A stretch of 49,049 nt of DNA from NCBI GenBank assembly GCA_937907705.1, contig CALCVP010000029.1:1-49049 (forward strand), given 5' to 3'. The translations under genes and the position numbers were made by a program. Of the stretch, positions 32,240 to 40,904 are shown in pieces. Source of the stretch: an uncultured Prevotella sp. (GTDB taxonomy: Bacteria; Bacteroidota; Bacteroidia; Bacteroidales; Bacteroidaceae). How positions within the stretch are numbered: position 1 is the stretch's first letter; each line of letters begins with the position of its first letter. The notes under the pieces were generated by a model. It ran no database searches and was not told the DNA's origin. It was given only the letters and a program-made list of their open reading frames with translations.

Positions 32240-33505
32240 TTATTCAATCATCTTGCGTATTTGCTTGTCTGAGGCATCGGGCAGGATTCCTTTCAGATGC
32301 TCAAATATCCTCTGGCAAGACTCTTCAGGAGTTCGCTCGCATTGGCAAGCATCTTTGCCATAGAGCTCTTCTGGAGTATTCAGCAATGACCATCCCCATC
32401 CATATTCGCGGTTATGCCTGTCTCGCGGGTAGATGAAATCCTCTGTTACGATGTAGGTAGCCATTTCCAATTGTGTAAGATAACTGTCAAACTTGCCTCT
32501 CAGTCCTTTGACTGTCGGCTGCTTTTCCTGCAAGGCATTGTCGAAGCAAGCCTTGCGCTGCTCCTTCTTCATGTATCGGTTGCTTCCGAAACCGCAGGCA
32601 GCCCGAAGCTCTCTTGTGGTGAGACTGCCAGATGATTGAAGTGTATAGAGAATAGCTCCTTCTATTGAATCATCGGTAGGACGAGGGTGCTTGCTCCTTC
32701 TGTAGTTGCAGAAGTCCGGCCACCATTCCCGGCTGATAAACCCTGCTTTCTTGTTGAAGAACTTTCCGTACATGCATGGCATTTCCGTTACAATCTCGCC
32801 CTTCCATTTCCACAGCGGCCAGTCCCAACCGCCTTCAGGAAATGTTACATATTTGCAGTCTTCATCTACCATGTCTTCAGCAGAGAAACCTGTTATGCCG
32901 CTGTTGAGGAGAGGAAGGAACCCGATCTTCCGGATTAGTTCCATCATGCCTGCTGCCGAGTATATTTTCTGAAACTCCATATTCATTTTTTGTTTGTTGT
33001 ACTTGAACACTTTGACCATATCTTTGTTGCCGCCCGCAAGATGACTGCATCTGTTCAACTTGCCTGTATCTGTGAACCCACATTTTTCCAGCACTTTTCC
33101 TGATGCAGGGTTGCCTGTAAAATGGTCAGCCCAGATGTTTTCGAAGTGCTTTACATGAATGCAGTAGTCAAGCATCAGCATCAAAGCTTCGGTACAGATA
33201 CCTCTGTTCCAAAAGGGCTTGCCCAGCCAATAGCCCACTTCACAGTCATTTTCGCCAATGGGAATATTGCTGGTTGCACGCGTATAGTAACTCATGCAGC
33301 CGATAGCTTCGCCGGTCTTTTTCAAGACAATGGCCCATGTCGTGTCATTATTGAAGCATGTCCGGATTACATTCATACTGTCTCCTACCGACTTGTGTGC
33401 CTGCCATCCTGCACGCGGTCCCACGTCAGGGTCTGAGGCATACTTGAACAGTGTCTCTGCATCTGTCTCTTTCCAATGGCGTAGCAGTATCCTTTCCGTC
33501 TCCAT
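32240..33505 (-). CDS. GNAT acetyltransferase fused to AlkZ-related domain
   Basis: A 421-residue two-domain protein. Residues 1-172 are a RimJ/RimL-type GNAT N-acetyltransferase: METERILLRHWKETDAETLF at the start, the acetyl-CoA segment GYWLGKPFWNRGICTEAL (91-108) and NPASGKVLEKCGF near the end. Residues 174-421 match the AlkZ-related family (winged-helix, distant relatives of alkylpurine DNA glycosylases): EGGWDWPLWKWKGEIVTE, YGKFFNKKAGFISREWWPDF and the C-terminal RTPEESCQRIFEHLKG. The second part starts at a natural MNMEFQKIYSAAGMMEL, so two separate genes appear to have fused in frame without an intervening stop. The flavin reductase gene lies 4 bp upstream. Substrates of either domain are unknown. 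Confidence 0.82.
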   Translation of the reverse strand: METERILLRHWKETDAETLFKYASDPDVGPRAGWQAHKSVGDSMNVIRTCFNNDTTWAIVLKKTGEAIGCMSYYTRATSNIPIGENDCEVGYWLGKPFWNRGICTEALMLMLDYCIHVKHFENIWADHFTGNPASGKVLEKCGFTDTGKLNRCSHLAGGNKDMVKVFKYNKQKMNMEFQKIYSAAGMMELIRKIGFLPLLNSGITGFSAEDMVDEDCKYVTFPEGGWDWPLWKWKGEIVTEMPCMYGKFFNKKAGFISREWWPDFCNYRRSKHPRPTDDSIEGAILYTLQSSGSLTTRELRAACGFGSNRYMKKEQRKACFDNALQEKQPTVKGLRGKFDSYLTQLEMATYIVTEDFIYPRDRHNREYGWGWSLLNTPEELYGKDACQCERTPEESCQRIFEHLKGILPDASDKQIRKMIE

Positions 33506-33509
33506 CGGG

Positions 33510-34073
33510 TTATTTCAATGCCTTTCCGTCTGAGAAAGCCTGACCCACCTCGTGGCCCAATTGGATATAGCCGTGGTGAACAGGGTCGAAGACAACCAGC
33601 TCCATCTTCTCAATGTCAGGATTTCCGTCTTCTGCCAAATACTTCTCGTCTACAAGGATATTGACAATCTCGGCAACAAGATAATATCCGGTATCGCTTT
33701 CGTCATACTTCTCTTTGATGCGGCACTCTAAAGTCATCGGGAAATCGGTGAACACAGGAGCGTCAACCATAGTTGCTTTCTTGATATTCCAGCCCGTCTT
33801 TTCCATCTTGTCCGGATTGTTCTTGGCAGAAACGATGCCCACGAAATCTGAAGCCACCATGGTCTTTCGGGTTGCAAAGGCAACGGTAAACTCGCCATTG
33901 CGCTTCAAGTTGTCTGTGGTAGCATGTTTTCCCATGGAAATCATGATTTCTTTCATGTCCCACTGGCCGCCCCAGGCGGCATTCATGGCGTTGGCAACTC
34001 CGTTCTCATTATAAGTGCCGATAATCAGCACTGGCTGTGGCATTACCCACGGTTTTGGTGCAAAACTTTTCAT
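33510..34073 (-). CDS. Flavin reductase family protein (flavoredoxin-like)
   Basis: A 187-residue FMN-binding split-barrel protein. The start KSFAPKPWVMPQPVLIIGTY and the segment GVANAMNAAWGG are typical of flavoredoxins, followed by GKHATTDNLKRNGEFTVAFA, the family's conserved flavin-site stretch. It probably transfers electrons between reduced nucleotides or ferredoxin and flavin. Length is normal and there is no signal peptide. The GNAT-AlkZ fusion gene follows after 4 bp, so they form a two-gene operon; functional connection is unclear. Confidence 0.9.
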   Translation of the reverse strand: MKSFAPKPWVMPQPVLIIGTYNENGVANAMNAAWGGQWDMKEIMISMGKHATTDNLKRNGEFTVAFATRKTMVASDFVGIVSAKNNPDKMEKTGWNIKKATMVDAPVFTDFPMTLECRIKEKYDESDTGYYLVAEIVNILVDEKYLAEDGNPDIEKMELVVFDPVHHGYIQLGHEVGQAFSDGKALK

Positions 34074-34140
34074 GTGCTTTATTTTTTATTTATCCACGTA
34101 TTATCTTTCTGTAATGCCATTTGTAATGGCTCTGATAAGG

Positions 34141-34148
34141 CAAAGATA
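34141..34148 (-). promoter_or_regulatory. -7 box of the flavin reductase operon
   Basis: The minus strand reads TATCTTTG (TAnnTTTG), predicting a start near 34134 and a leader of about 60 nt. No clear -33 TTTG is visible. Confidence 0.5.
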
Positions 34149-34216
34149 GTCATTCTCAGTGAAAAATGAGTAGGGAAACGACAGATTTTATGCTTTTAAA
34201 CAAGTGCCCAAATTTA

Positions 34217-34326
34217 AATTAACTATGTGGGCAATGATTGCCCAAGGCTTGGGCAACGATTGCCCAGTCGCTGTTCACCGTATGCCCAAGCTTTGGGCAT
34301 GCGGTGAAAGCAGTGCTTTGGGTGCT
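34217..34326. repeat. Composite palindromic repeat block, copy B
   Basis: Exact 22-bp units start at 34217, 34239, 34261, 34283 and 34305. The unit at 34239 carries TTGCCCAAGGCTTGGGCAA; the unit at 34283 forms a stem with the end of its neighbour (34274-34289 with 34293-34308, one G-T pair). Unit order equals copies A and C, including the following GAAAGCAGTGCTTT. The remainder of 34149-34623 holds a motif at 34199 and a weak -7 box; no gene was seen. Confidence 0.88.
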
Positions 34327-34532
34327 CTCTTCTCAATGATGAGCATCCGCTTGGCCATTCGCTGATGAAGGCATTGGTACATAGAAGATGCTTATGAGGT
34401 CGTATTGAAATGAAGAAGTTTTACACGTGCAGTTTCTTCCGTTTATAAAGATTGGGGCTGTGAAATTGATATTATATACGGTCATGATGCAATTTTTTTA
34501 TCGATAAATATCCTATTATAGAATTAATTTAT

Positions 34533-34540
34533 TATTTTTG
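34533..34540 (+). promoter_or_regulatory. Putative -7 box of the first secreted-protein gene
   Basis: TATTTTTG matches TAnnTTTG; the start would be near 34547, giving a 77-nt AT-rich leader. No -33 TTTG was found at the right distance. Confidence 0.4.
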
Positions 34541-34623
34541 CACTGTAATTTTCATTAAATTACATTTTTATATATTTGTTTAAGTCCTTGATTAATTACT
34601 AAACCTTATAACGAAGAGTGTAT

Positions 34624-37176
34624 ATGAAGAAAATTGTACTTTTTGCTTCTGCGTTTTTCCTGACAGCTGCTGCTGGTTGGGCGCAGACATCTTACGACTC
34701 GGCGCTTTCTGCGGCAGTAGGCAATAACTCCTACACAGTAGAAGGAAACTCTGCGGATTCTGTATTCTGGAAGTTTACGGCCGACAAGAACTATCTTGCT
34801 ACAATAGGTCCATTGGACGGCAAGTATGATCAAGTAACGGTAACGGCCATCAGAGCCAATGCCGATACCCAGAAGAATGATACAATAGCCTTGGTGGGAG
34901 CACAAGCAGCTTATCCCAATAAAATATATCCATTGAAAAAGGGCGAAACTTACTATATGATATTAAACAATGTGGGTGAGTTGGGCTTTAAGTTTGCAGT
35001 GGAAGAATTTGACAGACTGGAGGGCGGTGTAAGTGCAGACCAGCCAGTAAATTTGCAATTGGATGCCCAGAATTATTTGGGAAACGCTTACAGGTCAGGC
35101 TATTCCAACTATAATGCTTATGCACGTTATACAGCAGACAAGAATGGCGTGTTGCTGTTGAGCAGCAATGCCTACTTTGGCACTTGCACCGTGAACGGCA
35201 GCACAACCCTGTCTTGCTCTTATGAAAACGGTGGCTACGTAGCCAAACTCACTGTTGAGGCTGGCAAGACATACGACATGGCATTCAATATCAGCAATCC
35301 TGTATTGATAACAGCCAAGATGACTTATCCTAAGGAAGGCTCTTACGAGATGCCTTTCAGCTTGGCAGAAGGACAAAATACCGTTCCTGCGGCTTATGGA
35401 GAATATTATTATACCTATACTCCTGCCAAGACCGGATACCTTACTGTCAGCAGTGAAAACAGCTTGCCTGGTGGCAGTGTAAAGATTTATACTTCTAAAG
35501 AAAATGTGCAGTACGGACAAGTGGCAGCAGAGTCTGAAACAGGCTCTTACAATGTGCGTGTAGAAGTGCCTTATCTGGGTTCTACTTATTATATATATGT
35601 GAATAAGTTGGATGGGACAGACGAGGACGAAACCTTTACTTTCAAGATGGAAGACTACAAAGCCGGCGAGAAAGAGAGCAATCCTATCAGTTTGGCAGAG
35701 TTGCCTGCCACCCAAACATTGGCAACAGCCAAGGGCACTTATTATTACAGTGTAACTGTTCCTGCCAATACCGTCAAATTCTTGGCTGTCAAATCTGACG
35801 TAACAAATCCTGCTTATGGTACACAACTGGCCATCTATCCGGTAGGCGGCAGCTCTTATAACGGTGCTACAGGTTCTGACTTTGCAAAATTGAATGTAAC
35901 CAACAGTGCTGAAACTACCTATATCATAAAGGTTACTTCTGAAGAGGCATCACCACTTACCTTCCAAGTCTATTATGAAGACATTTTACCGGGTGATGTC
36001 ATTACCAATCCTGTTGCTGCCGTGTTAGGCGACAATACCGTTACCGGCAACGGTACAAAGTATTATACCTATACTCCTACCAAGGATTGCAAGCTTGTGG
36101 TAAGCGGTACACCGGAGATGACCGTTAGCTTCCCACGTGGTACAGGACAGTTGGATGGCAACTATGATGCCATTGTGAAGGGTGTGGACTATACTCTGGA
36201 AGCTACGGCAGGCAAAGCTTATCTTATCAAACTGGAGAATGTATCTTCCGGTGATGTGTTCTCATTGGCTGAGCAGGACTTTGTTGCCGGCGATACCCGT
36301 TCCAATCCTATCGTTGTAGAAGGCGACAGTTATCCGTTGACAGGTGCTGATGCCGGAAACCTCTGGCTGAAATATGTGGTGAAGAAAGACGGTGTAGTAA
36401 CAGTAGACTGTGATGCTCCTTATGACTATAACAGTATTGTAGAATTTGGCAAAGAGACTGACAGCTATCTTTCTGGTATGGTGTCTACTGTAACCAATGG
36501 CAGCAATACCAATACCGTTTACAGGGGACAGAAGAACGTGAAAGCAGGTGATGCTATTTTGGTTCATCTCAAGATGAAGTCCAATGTAGACAATTATAAG
36601 GTAACCTTTGCTGAGCGCGACTATCAGGCAGGCGAGTCATTGGACAATCCTCTTGCTATAGAATTGGGCAAGACTGTAAACCTTCCGTCCGTAACTCGTT
36701 CTACACCCGTTTGGTGCACAGTAAACCTTCATAAAGGTACTGCTCAGTTCAAGTCAGACGGTTATGTGAGCGGTATGCTCTATGCAAACAAAGAGGATGC
36801 TGCACGCGATGTGAATGGCACTTACTTCAGCTTCCAGTATGACAGCAGTTTGGAGGGTACCATGAATTATAGCTTTAGTCAGAGTATTGCTGCTGACGGT
36901 GAGTATTACATACAGTTTAATGACTCTTATGGTCAGGTTAACCTCACTTTGTTCAATGACGGTACATCCACTGGCATCAATATAGCCAATGCTTCTGCCG
37001 GCAGTTACAGCTTGGCAGGTGGACAGATAGTAGCCCGCGGACAAGCAAAGGTCAGTGTCTTTACTTTAGGCGGTGCCAAGGTAGCCACTTTAAGGGGCGG
37101 TAATGCAGTAGTGCTGAAGCCAGGTGTTTACGTAGTAAATGCTGACGGCAAGACAAATAAAGTTGTTGTCAAGTAA
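34624..37176 (+). CDS. Secreted repeat protein with T9SS-type C-terminal domain
   Basis: An 850-residue exported protein with a signal peptide (MKKIVLFASAFFLTAAAGWA) and about seven related beta-sandwich-like repeats of about 100 residues. Each repeat begins with a variant of AGEKESNPISL (also GDVITNPVAAVLGDNTV, GDTRSNPIVVEG, GESLDNPLAIELGKTV) and contains YYYTYTPAKTGYLTVSS-like strands, similar to pre-peptidase-type domains. The last 60 residues (GQIVARGQAKVSVFTLGGAK, then KPGVYVVNADGKTNKVVVK) look like a type A T9SS sorting domain. No catalytic motif was seen, so it may be a surface or secreted binding protein. A GTG at 34618 is an alternative start; ATG 34624 begins a standard signal peptide. 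It is followed by a terminator. Confidence 0.8.
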   Translation: MKKIVLFASAFFLTAAAGWAQTSYDSALSAAVGNNSYTVEGNSADSVFWKFTADKNYLATIGPLDGKYDQVTVTAIRANADTQKNDTIALVGAQAAYPNKIYPLKKGETYYMILNNVGELGFKFAVEEFDRLEGGVSADQPVNLQLDAQNYLGNAYRSGYSNYNAYARYTADKNGVLLLSSNAYFGTCTVNGSTTLSCSYENGGYVAKLTVEAGKTYDMAFNISNPVLITAKMTYPKEGSYEMPFSLAEGQNTVPAAYGEYYYTYTPAKTGYLTVSSENSLPGGSVKIYTSKENVQYGQVAAESETGSYNVRVEVPYLGSTYYIYVNKLDGTDEDETFTFKMEDYKAGEKESNPISLAELPATQTLATAKGTYYYSVTVPANTVKFLAVKSDVTNPAYGTQLAIYPVGGSSYNGATGSDFAKLNVTNSAETTYIIKVTSEEASPLTFQVYYEDILPGDVITNPVAAVLGDNTVTGNGTKYYTYTPTKDCKLVVSGTPEMTVSFPRGTGQLDGNYDAIVKGVDYTLEATAGKAYLIKLENVSSGDVFSLAEQDFVAGDTRSNPIVVEGDSYPLTGADAGNLWLKYVVKKDGVVTVDCDAPYDYNSIVEFGKETDSYLSGMVSTVTNGSNTNTVYRGQKNVKAGDAILVHLKMKSNVDNYKVTFAERDYQAGESLDNPLAIELGKTVNLPSVTRSTPVWCTVNLHKGTAQFKSDGYVSGMLYANKEDAARDVNGTYFSFQYDSSLEGTMNYSFSQSIAADGEYYIQFNDSYGQVNLTLFNDGTSTGINIANASAGSYSLAGGQIVARGQAKVSVFTLGGAKVATLRGGNAVVLKPGVYVVNADGKTNKVVVK

Positions 37177-37215
37177 CCACCAGATGTATCATACAACTAT
37201 TGTTTAACTATAACT

Positions 37216-37272
37216 GCAAGTGCTGATAGCTATTGTATGGAATAGCTGTTCAGCGCTTGCGGTCTTTTATTT
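37216..37272 (+). terminator. Terminator after the first secreted-protein gene
   Basis: GCAAGTGCTGATAGCTATT pairs with AATAGCTGTTCAGCGCTTGC (37216-37260, few mismatches) and is followed by GGTCTTTTATTT. The remaining gap to 37553 contains nothing recognisable and no TAnnTTTG box, so the promoter of the protease gene was not identified. Confidence 0.75.
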
Positions 37273-37553
37273 AAATATAATTATCACTATTCATAATTGG
37301 ATTTGACAGCCGGATTCTTGTAATAATGTTTCAACATGAGTGCATGTTGTGCATCAACTGTTGTATGTCAGTAAGGTAGCTGTGCATAATTTATTCTTTC
37401 AACTGTTGAAAGTAGCGTAAAAGTTTGTCATCATGAAACAACAAGGCACAACCAATGAGGTTGCAAAAGGGTAGGCTTTTGTCCTGAATGCAATATGGTA
37501 ATGAAGATTTGAAAAATACAATTATATATAATGTTTAACAAAAAGAGAATTTT

Positions 37554-40500
37554 ATGAAACTTCTAAAAAGTCTGTTATTGGCTTCTGCACTTGGCATAGG
37601 ATGCACCCAAGAAGCTTTGGCTATCGGTGCGTTTCCACGCCCTATCCTGATGCGACAGCCAGACGGAAGCACCTTGTTGGTAAGAATACAAGGCGACGAG
37701 AACTTCCATTTCGTAACATCCTCTGACGGATACCTTTTGAAGAAAGACAAGAAAGGTTATTTCTGTTATGTAGATTACGATTCCAAGTCGGGTAGGAAGA
37801 GTCTTACCAAGCAGCGAGCCCATAATGTCAATGACCGTACAGCAGCAGAGAAGACACTGCTTGCGCAGCTGAAAGCGGCCTCTACAGTTAATGCAGAGCT
37901 ACTGTCCAAAGGGCAGCTGCTAAAGAAATCGCCCAGTAAGACTTTGAGCAGAAAGGTGGTGGCACCTCGTCGCGTAATGGGTAAGGAGGCTGCTGTAAAG
38001 GAGACGCAATATCTGGTTATATTGGTCAACTTTGCAGACAGCACCTTCAAATACAAAAACGAGGACTTTGACCGCTGGCTTAATGAGCCAGGGTATAGTG
38101 TCAACGGCGGAACAGGCAGTGTGAAGGATTATTATAGAGACAATTCTATGGGGCAATTTATCCCCAATTTTAAGGTGGTAGGACCTTATACACTGTCTCA
38201 GCCTACAAAATATTATGGCGAAAACACCAGCGATGCTTCTGCCAGCGATGCACGTCCACGTGAGATGGTGGTAGAGGCTTGCAAGTTGGCAAAGGCAGAT
38301 CATCCGGAACTTGACTTCTCTCAGTTTGACAACGATGGCGATGGCGAAATGGACAACTGCTATGTTATCTATGCAGGTTATAGCGAAGCCAGTACAGCCA
38401 ATGATGATGATATTTGGCCACATTCATGGTATCTGCAAGACGGGCAATTGTCAATAGACGGCGTAGCTGTCAAAAACTACTCTTGCTCTGCAGAGCTGGT
38501 AGGTATGCCGGGCAACGGCACAAAGCCTGCAATGGACGGTATAGGCACCTTTACCCATGAGTTCGGCCATGTGTTGGGTCTTAAAGATATGTACGACACA
38601 GACAGCTATACCAATGGAAAGGGTCTTGACCCAGGTGCTTACAGTATCTATGCCAGCGGCAGTTACAACAACGACAGCCGCACCCCTCCTTGTCTCATGG
38701 CGTTTGAGCGTTTGCAGATGGGCTGGATGAAAGAAGGTGAAGACATCAAGGAATTGAAAAATCCGGAAGACATAGAACTGGCAAGCCTTGCAGACAATAA
38801 AGCCTATTATATCAATGCTCAACCCGGCAGGGCAGCCGGCACAGGCGTAGAATGGTTTATATTGGAAAACCGTCAGCAGACAGGATGGGACAAATACATA
38901 CCTGCCCATGGCTTGCTGATTACGCATTATGATTATACAAAAGAGATGCAGGACCTTTATTGGAGTGTGAATGGTCCTAACAACAATGCCAAGCACCGCT
39001 GCATGTATATCAAGCCTGCTGATGGTATAGATGATGCTAATTCCCGGGACGGGGACACTTATCCGGGAACCTCAGCCAACACATCCTTTACCGATACTAC
39101 TACGCCTAATTCTCTGAATTGGAGCAATGAACCGGTCAATGTGCCTATCACTCATATTGCCGAGAGTGACGGCAAGATAAAATTCCAGGTAAGTGGAGGT
39201 GTGCAGACATGGAATGTCGTAAAGACAGATGTACCTGATGACGTAAGAGACGTAACGGCAACCTTTAAGGCTACGGTAGAGCAGCACAATACGGATGTAG
39301 CAGAAGTAGGTTTCTGCTGGAAGCAAGGTGCCGAAGAGCCTACACTGAATGATAGCCATGCAGCTTGTGCAGATAAAGATAATCCAATCTATACAGCCAG
39401 CGGCTTGCAACCGGGCAGCCAGTATGCAGTACGCTCTTATATGAAACTGTCTGACGGTAGTGTGATTTATGGTTCTTCTGTACCTTTTGTCACAGAGTGT
39501 GCTACGGTAGACACGCCTTACCAGACAGATTTCTCTTCATGGACAAATGGCCAGCTTGACTGTTGGAAGATAGTAGACAATAATGGTGACGGCACTACTT
39601 GGGTGGCAGACGAATCTTCCAATTCAATAGTATACTCTTTTGACTATTGGAATGATGCTGATGATTATCTGATTTGCAAGCGCCGTATCCATGTACCGGA
39701 GAATGGCGTTCTTTTCTTTACGCGTGGCGTGTCAGAGGAAACCTCTATCGAGTCGCTTGAAGTGCTTGTGTCAAACAAGACCAGCAATATTAATGATTTT
39801 CATGTAGCAGAGCGCTTCTCGTTTGCCGATAACTTTTCGCAGCAGTGTATTGAAGAGGTAGACCTCAGCAAATATGCAGGCCAAGACATTTATGTAGCTT
39901 TCCGTTGCTGTTCAGACAGGATGCAAGGCTATCTGTGGTTGTGGAACATTATGGTAACCAATAAGCTGGCAACACCGACCATTACCGACTTCAGCCGCAT
40001 CGCTCCGCAACAGCTGCATGTAGCGTGGACACCTGTAGCCGGAGCCAACAACTATTATCTCTATTTAGGTAAGGAGACAACCACCAAGAACCAGCAAGCT
40101 CTGTTCACTCCCATGTCTTTCTATAAAGAGGTAGAAGGTGATGTAACCTTAGGCACAGGAAACATCTTCTTCAAGAGTTCTGGCTGTGTAACCCTTAAAG
40201 AGATTGCCGAGGGCATTGATGACTGCAAGTTCATTGTTACCACGTCTGGTCCGTTAGGTACTTCCGAATTGTATGTGGAAGGGTCAAAAGACGGTGGCAA
40301 TACATGGCAGACAGTAGGTCCTAAGATAACCTTGAAAGAGTATGACTCAGAGGGTCAAGAGTGCGACTGGTCTTCTTATGTGCAGAACAAGAAATATACC
40401 CAATTGCGTTTCCGCTTCAAGCATGGCGGCAGAAATGGGCGTATCAAGTATCTGACACTTATCTATAATGACGGCATGCAGTATGAAACATTGGCTACGG

Positions 40501-40892
40501 GCGGTGTGTTTGATACAAAGATAGACATTAAAGCCAAAGAGGAAAACGAGTTTGATACAGGCAAATACAAGGTATGGGTAGCCGCAGGTCAGGACAATTT
40601 GTATTTTGACGAGTCGGAACCTGCTTATTATTCAGCCGGGACATCTGCCATAACAGACGTTATTGGCGATACAGATATCCAACTTGTTCAGGATAACGGC
40701 ACTGTAAAGGTAATTGGTTTGGAGCCAGGTGCTGTCGTAACTTGTACTTCTCTTGACGGTATAGTGCTCTATCATGGTGAGGCTGCCTCAAGCCAGCTCT
40801 CTTTCAGTACATCGGGAAAAGCTGGAGTGGTAGTAATCAGCGTAATGGAAAAGGGCACTGCCTACCGTACCAAAGCAATTATAAAACAATAA
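37554..40892 (+). CDS. Secreted M6-family metalloprotease with T9SS-type C-terminal domain
   Basis: A 1112-residue exported protease. After the signal peptide (MKLLKSLLLASALGIGCTQEALA) come a pro-region with FPRPILMRQPDGSTLLVRIQG, typical of M6 enzymes, and the catalytic domain from about residue 150 (QYLVILVNFADS). The zinc site is THEFGHVLGLKDMYD (about 334-348), HExxH plus the downstream acidic residue. A fibronectin-like stretch follows (about 550-640), then a choice-of-anchor J-like jellyroll (about 649-802) starting DTPYQTDFSSWTNGQLDCW, and a C-terminal sorting-type domain ending SGKAGVVVISVMEKGTAYRTKAIIKQ. M6 enzymes (InhA-like) degrade host or environmental proteins; this target is unknown. 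The 2244-residue gene follows after 12 bp, so the two are cotranscribed. Confidence 0.9.
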   Translation: MKLLKSLLLASALGIGCTQEALAIGAFPRPILMRQPDGSTLLVRIQGDENFHFVTSSDGYLLKKDKKGYFCYVDYDSKSGRKSLTKQRAHNVNDRTAAEKTLLAQLKAASTVNAELLSKGQLLKKSPSKTLSRKVVAPRRVMGKEAAVKETQYLVILVNFADSTFKYKNEDFDRWLNEPGYSVNGGTGSVKDYYRDNSMGQFIPNFKVVGPYTLSQPTKYYGENTSDASASDARPREMVVEACKLAKADHPELDFSQFDNDGDGEMDNCYVIYAGYSEASTANDDDIWPHSWYLQDGQLSIDGVAVKNYSCSAELVGMPGNGTKPAMDGIGTFTHEFGHVLGLKDMYDTDSYTNGKGLDPGAYSIYASGSYNNDSRTPPCLMAFERLQMGWMKEGEDIKELKNPEDIELASLADNKAYYINAQPGRAAGTGVEWFILENRQQTGWDKYIPAHGLLITHYDYTKEMQDLYWSVNGPNNNAKHRCMYIKPADGIDDANSRDGDTYPGTSANTSFTDTTTPNSLNWSNEPVNVPITHIAESDGKIKFQVSGGVQTWNVVKTDVPDDVRDVTATFKATVEQHNTDVAEVGFCWKQGAEEPTLNDSHAACADKDNPIYTASGLQPGSQYAVRSYMKLSDGSVIYGSSVPFVTECATVDTPYQTDFSSWTNGQLDCWKIVDNNGDGTTWVADESSNSIVYSFDYWNDADDYLICKRRIHVPENGVLFFTRGVSEETSIESLEVLVSNKTSNINDFHVAERFSFADNFSQQCIEEVDLSKYAGQDIYVAFRCCSDRMQGYLWLWNIMVTNKLATPTITDFSRIAPQQLHVAWTPVAGANNYYLYLGKETTTKNQQALFTPMSFYKEVEGDVTLGTGNIFFKSSGCVTLKEIAEGIDDCKFIVTTSGPLGTSELYVEGSKDGGNTWQTVGPKITLKEYDSEGQECDWSSYVQNKKYTQLRFRFKHGGRNGRIKYLTLIYNDGMQYETLATGGVFDTKIDIKAKEENEFDTGKYKVWVAAGQDNLYFDESEPAYYSAGTSAITDVIGDTDIQLVQDNGTVKVIGLEPGAVVTCTSLDGIVLYHGEAASSQLSFSTSGKAGVVVISVMEKGTAYRTKAIIKQ

Positions 40893-40904
40893 TGATAAAT
40901 AGAT

